Positions 23,047 to 23,628 of a stretch of 23,628 bases of DNA are shown here, in pieces (positions within the stretch are counted from its first letter, which is position 1; every line of letters starts with the position of its first letter). The notes under the pieces are model-generated. The model did not search any database and was not told the DNA's origin. It worked only from the letters and a program-made list of their open reading frames with translations. Origin of the DNA: DASWJZ01 sp038211615. Lineage in GTDB: Bacteria > Pseudomonadota > Alphaproteobacteria > Rhizobiales > Afifellaceae. Made by a program: the position numbers and the translations under genes. The DNA is taken from assembly GCA_038211615.1 (NCBI GenBank), contig JBBQVL010000072.1, positions 1-23,628 of the forward strand, read 5' to 3'.

Positions 23047-23445
23047 TCAGTCATCGGTTATGATTTTGCCCTCGGACCAAAAGGCTTCGACCTTGTGCCA
23101 GAAGCGAAGACTTTTCGGCCGAAGCCATCGTTCGAAATCGGCAGGCTCTGTTACCGAGTGCACGTTGGTATTCTGGAGGTTCTCGAGGAAGCCAATCGTC
23201 GCGGCATCACGAACATACTTGTCACCTTCGACGTGCCAACGTTCCACGACGTCGAAGACATCGTCGAAGCGTTCTGTGGAACCTATCGCGAGATTTCCAA
23301 TGAGGTGTCGTACCAGCTCCGCCAATGCAAGGTAATGCGGTAGGTCGGGTTCGCTTTCCCACTCCGCGCAGAATTCGTCCCATTTCGGTTGGAACGATGG
23401 GTCAGCATGAAGGAGCGGGACGAACATGTTTTCTTTGGTGATCAT
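23047..23445 (-). CDS. 132-residue protein of unknown function, possibly DUF7674/immunity-like
   Basis: This soluble 132-residue protein has an acidic, Trp-rich sequence (for example WDEFCAEWESEPDLPHYLALAELVRHLIGN, VERWHVEGDKYVRDAATIGFLENLQN, FERWLRPKSLRFW). The pattern reminds me of small stand-alone helical proteins grouped as DUF7674-type and of immunity proteins scattered among bacteria, but I cannot confirm this. It lacks a signal peptide and membrane segments. It has its own direction between two plus-strand housekeeping genes, and its base composition is visibly less GC-rich than its neighbours, which suggests recent acquisition. The start could be 23445 or the internal ATG at 23427; neither has a strong ribosome binding site. 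It is divergent from aroC by 56 bases. Confidence 0.65.
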   Translation of the reverse strand: MITKENMFVPLLHADPSFQPKWDEFCAEWESEPDLPHYLALAELVRHLIGNLAIGSTERFDDVFDVVERWHVEGDKYVRDAATIGFLENLQNTNVHSVTEPADFERWLRPKSLRFWHKVEAFWSEGKIITDD

Positions 23446-23448
23446 TGT

Positions 23449-23477
23449 TTGACCACGGGTGCGCCCTCCACATAGAC
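23449..23477 (+). promoter_or_regulatory. candidate promoter for aroC
   Basis: TTGACC (23449-23454) and ATAGAC (23472-23477) lie 17 bases apart in the 56-base gap between the divergent small gene and aroC, leaving a leader of about 18 bases. The -35 box is good and the -10 box is weak, so this is tentative. Confidence 0.3.
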
Positions 23478-23501
23478 CTTCGTTTCGAGCATACTTGATT
23501 T

Positions 23502-23628
23502 ATGTCGCACAACACCTTCGGCCATCTTTTTCGCGTGACCACCTGGGGCGAGAGCCACGGGCCGGCGATCGGCTGCGTGGTCGACGGATGCCCTCCGAGG
23601 ATTCCGATCACCGAGGCGGAGATCCAGA
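23502..23628 (+). CDS. aroC: chorismate synthase, N-terminal fragment (window ends)
   Basis: The first 42 residues of chorismate synthase are present; the gene continues beyond the window. The enzyme converts 5-enolpyruvylshikimate-3-phosphate to chorismate using reduced FMN, the last step of the shikimate pathway in the cytoplasm. The N-terminus MSHNTFGHLFRVTTWGESHG includes the family signature GESHGPAIGCVVDGCP, with the conserved His that acts in catalysis. The ATG at 23502 gives the normal start. No strong ribosome binding site is visible. The gene is divergent from the small gene at 23047. Confidence 0.96.
   Translation, partial: MSHNTFGHLFRVTTWGESHGPAIGCVVDGCPPRIPITEAEIQ

Noticed and set aside
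23095..23343. 82-residue plus-strand open frame that looks protein-like
   Set aside because: It lies wholly antisense to the 132-residue gene; the latter is longer, fills the whole gap and has a more natural composition. It could not be excluded entirely.
1..23628. CRISPR array, tRNA or insertion sequence
   Set aside because: No regularly spaced direct repeats, tRNA cloverleaf sequence or transposase gene was seen on either strand.

Overview
The window is GC-rich chromosomal DNA of an alphaproteobacterium, most likely Hyphomicrobiales (Rhizobiales). The clues are a porin with the N-terminal and C-terminal signature of rhizobial Omp2/RopA porins, a TIGR02301-type secreted protein next to a NUDIX gene, a FabI of the rhizobial type, and aroC close to a histidine phosphatase gene. 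I cannot name the genus. Most genes are housekeeping or broadly conserved. No tRNA, rRNA, CRISPR array, insertion sequence or prophage gene was seen.

Layout. Positions 1-4266 (+): the 3' part of an MFS transporter, a small coiled-coil protein, an AcuI-type acryloyl-CoA reductase, and a class III nucleotide cyclase fused to TolB-like and TPR regions. Positions 4289-4435 hold an intergenic palindromic repeat. Positions 4457-8128 (-): fabI followed by a giant DUF2339 membrane protein. Positions 8373-9794 (+): a GlcD/D-2-hydroxyacid dehydrogenase-type flavoenzyme. Positions 9836-13947 (-): an envelope block with a porin, a small four-cysteine secreted protein, and a two-gene operon encoding an unknown secreted protein and a secreted metzincin protease with a CARDB-like C-terminal domain. 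Two clear intrinsic terminators lie in this block. Positions 14369-17191: an SRAP (HMCES/YedK) gene divergent from a NUDIX-TIGR02301 pair, then two small conserved hypothetical genes. Positions 17218-17357 hold a second, inverted copy of the intergenic repeat. Positions 17381-20214 (-): a dihydroorotase-like enzyme and a polysaccharide flippase. Positions 20295-23037 (+): an antitoxin-like small gene, ygfZ, and three tightly packed phosphohydrolase genes (HD/YfbR-like, PTP-loop, histidine phosphatase). A less GC-rich small gene of unknown function follows at 23047-23445 (-), and the window ends in the first 42 codons of aroC.

How it fits together. The most novel-looking unit is the two-gene secreted operon at 11916-13947, which encodes an intact zinc metzincin and a partner of unknown fold. 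Other unusual signals are two inverted copies of one repeat, each between convergent genes; a hairpin that overlaps a perfect four-tract G-quadruplex motif between divergent genes; a dihydroorotase with Gln in place of a metal-ligand His; and an apparently orphan antitoxin gene that overlaps ygfZ.
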